5,659 bases of DNA from an uncultured Kouleothrix sp. GTDB taxonomy: Bacteria > Chloroflexota > Chloroflexia > Chloroflexales > Roseiflexaceae. The position numbers and the translations under genes were made by a program. Positions 5,066 to 5,659 of the stretch are shown here, one piece after another; position 1 is the stretch's first letter, and every line of letters begins with the position of its first letter. The stretch lies in NCBI GenBank assembly GCA_937858455.1, contig CALLYN010000321.1:1-5659 (forward strand), in the 5' to 3' direction. Under the pieces are notes generated by a model, which did not search any database, was not told the DNA's origin, and worked only from the letters and a program-made list of their open reading frames with translations.

Positions 5066-5572
5066 ATGCCGCCGTTTACCCTGAGCCGCAGCCAGGATCT
5101 TGCCACGCTGACAACACCGGATCTCGCGCTGGTCTTCTCGCTCGACGATGGCGGCCTGCGCGAGCTGCGCCGCGCGGGCGGCCCCAACCTGCTTGGCTAC
5201 GGCCGGCCGGTCCCGTCGATCGACGTGCGGATCGGCGACCGCGGCTGGATGGCCGGGCGCGTGTTCATTCGCTACCTCAGGCACACCGCCAGCGAGCACG
5301 ACGGCGCGATCGAGCTGGTGATCACGATCGGCATCGGCCCGCTCATGATCGACGACTGCTACCACATCACTGGGACGCTGCTCACCCGCCGGCTCGAGCT
5401 GTACAACGCCGGCGAGGATCCGGTTCACCTGCGCGGCGTGCGTATGCAGGTGCCGTGGGCCTGCGCCGGCGCGCTCGAGTCGTGCCGCTTCGACGCGCCA
5501 GGCAACCAGGTGCGCCCGCAGGTGCCGCTGCTGCAGGTTTATCAGCTTTCTTGTCGCCCGAATGACCCTTAA
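5066..5572 (+). CDS. Unidentified protein, N-terminal part only, broken by a foreign join near 5540
   Basis: The frame gives 168 residues, of which about 158 (to ~5540) have the base composition of the neighbouring genes. The last ten (reading QLSCRPNDP at the end) are antisense to an S19 gene fragment and are not native. The native part has alternating hydrophobic residues, many Gly and Asp, and no signal peptide or membrane helix. This looks like a beta-sandwich, for example the stretches [20 protein letters not shown] and [12 protein letters not shown]. It recalls the N-terminal sandwich of large glycoside hydrolases such as GH36-type alpha-galactosidases, but no catalytic domain is present and the match is weak. 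The complete gene was probably much longer. It has its own ribosome site and is divergent from the polyprenyl synthase, with 186 bases between starts. Confidence 0.6.
   Translation: MPPFTLSRSQDLATLTTPDLALVFSLDDGGLRELRRAGGPNLLGYGRPVPSIDVRIGDRGWMAGRVFIRYLRHTASEHDGAIELVITIGIGPLMIDDCYHITGTLLTRRLELYNAGEDPVHLRGVRMQVPWACAGALESCRFDAPGNQVRPQVPLLQVYQLSCRPNDP
5530..5545. other. Abrupt sequence junction (likely chimeric join)
   Basis: Left of here 5401-5520 is 88/120 G+C (73%); right of here 5541-5659 is 60/119 (50%). Coding switches from an intact plus-strand frame to the C-terminus of S19 on the minus strand with no intergenic space. CTGCAG (a PstI site) lies at 5531-5536, possibly by chance. Confidence 0.75.
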
Positions 5573-5659
5573 AAGTGCGCGTTACCGCGAACTCGCCGAG
5601 TTTATGACCGATCATGTTTTCGTTAACCAACACCGGCACATGTTGACGCCCATTGTGGA
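5538..5659 (-). CDS. rpsS: Ribosomal protein S19, C-terminal fragment, truncated at both ends
   Basis: On the minus strand, 40 codons from 5657 to 5538 read as the C-terminal part of S19, the small-subunit head protein that binds 16S rRNA. The conserved [22 protein letters not shown] and [12 protein letters not shown] segments are present. S19 is about 90 residues, so the N-terminal half lies beyond the window edge. After DKKADK the expected stop is absent and the frame runs on, antisense, into the other gene until 5382; that tail is an artefact of the join. [21 protein letters not shown] closely resembles gammaproteobacterial (Xanthomonas-like) S19 as remembered. The expected downstream S10-operon gene (rplV) does not follow. 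Confidence 0.9.

Noticed and set aside
4880..5428. In-frame upstream extension of the polyprenyl synthase
   Set aside because: It runs over the promoter and antisense to the divergent gene; ATG 4879 has a ribosome site and fits family length.
5382..5537. S19 with a novel Ala/Pro-rich C-terminal extension
   Set aside because: The extension is exactly the complement of the plus-strand gene's codons and begins at the composition break, so it is a product of the join.

Overview
The window is high-GC DNA, about 73% G+C over most coding stretches, with bacterial gene spacing and Shine-Dalgarno sites. It contains a membrane-anchored WD40 propeller protein, GGC-triloop intergenic hairpins and a family-M29 aminopeptidase remnant. 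Together these suggest a filamentous Chloroflexota bacterium of the Roseiflexus/Kouleothrix type. That placement is inference from overall style, not from a marker gene.

Left part (3-2190): a partial gene ends in a seven-repeat WD40 domain carried outside a single transmembrane helix. Its stop overlaps the start of rpiA (ribose-5-phosphate isomerase A) as ATGA, so the two are probably co-transcribed and translationally coupled. After rpiA lies a short leftover of an M29 aminopeptidase C-terminus (1966-2124), then a perfect 19-bp hairpin with a TTCG loop.

Middle (2191-3865): about 335 bases of non-coding DNA lead to a zinc-type cation diffusion facilitator (CDF) transporter with a 62-residue His/Asp-rich N-terminal tail. 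This leader holds a promoter-like box, two hairpins, a perfect 21-bp tandem duplication and three heptamers spaced exactly 21 bp apart just before the ribosome binding site. It is the best candidate here for an undescribed regulatory element. A strong hairpin (3816-3865) then separates the transporter from the convergent gene downstream.

Right part (3914-5659): a minus-strand trans-polyprenyl diphosphate synthase is read from a very good sigma-70-type promoter (TTGACA, 17 bp, TATGCT). A divergent plus-strand gene of uncertain function starts at 5066. It is cut near 5540, where G+C falls abruptly from about 73% to 50% and the sequence becomes the C-terminal end of ribosomal protein S19 on the opposite strand. 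The S19 piece resembles gammaproteobacterial S19. The last ~120 bases are therefore most likely a foreign or chimeric join rather than native sequence.

No RNA gene, CRISPR array, insertion sequence or phage gene is visible. The genes are housekeeping (pentose phosphate, isoprenoid and metal homeostasis) and no single new multi-gene system is apparent.
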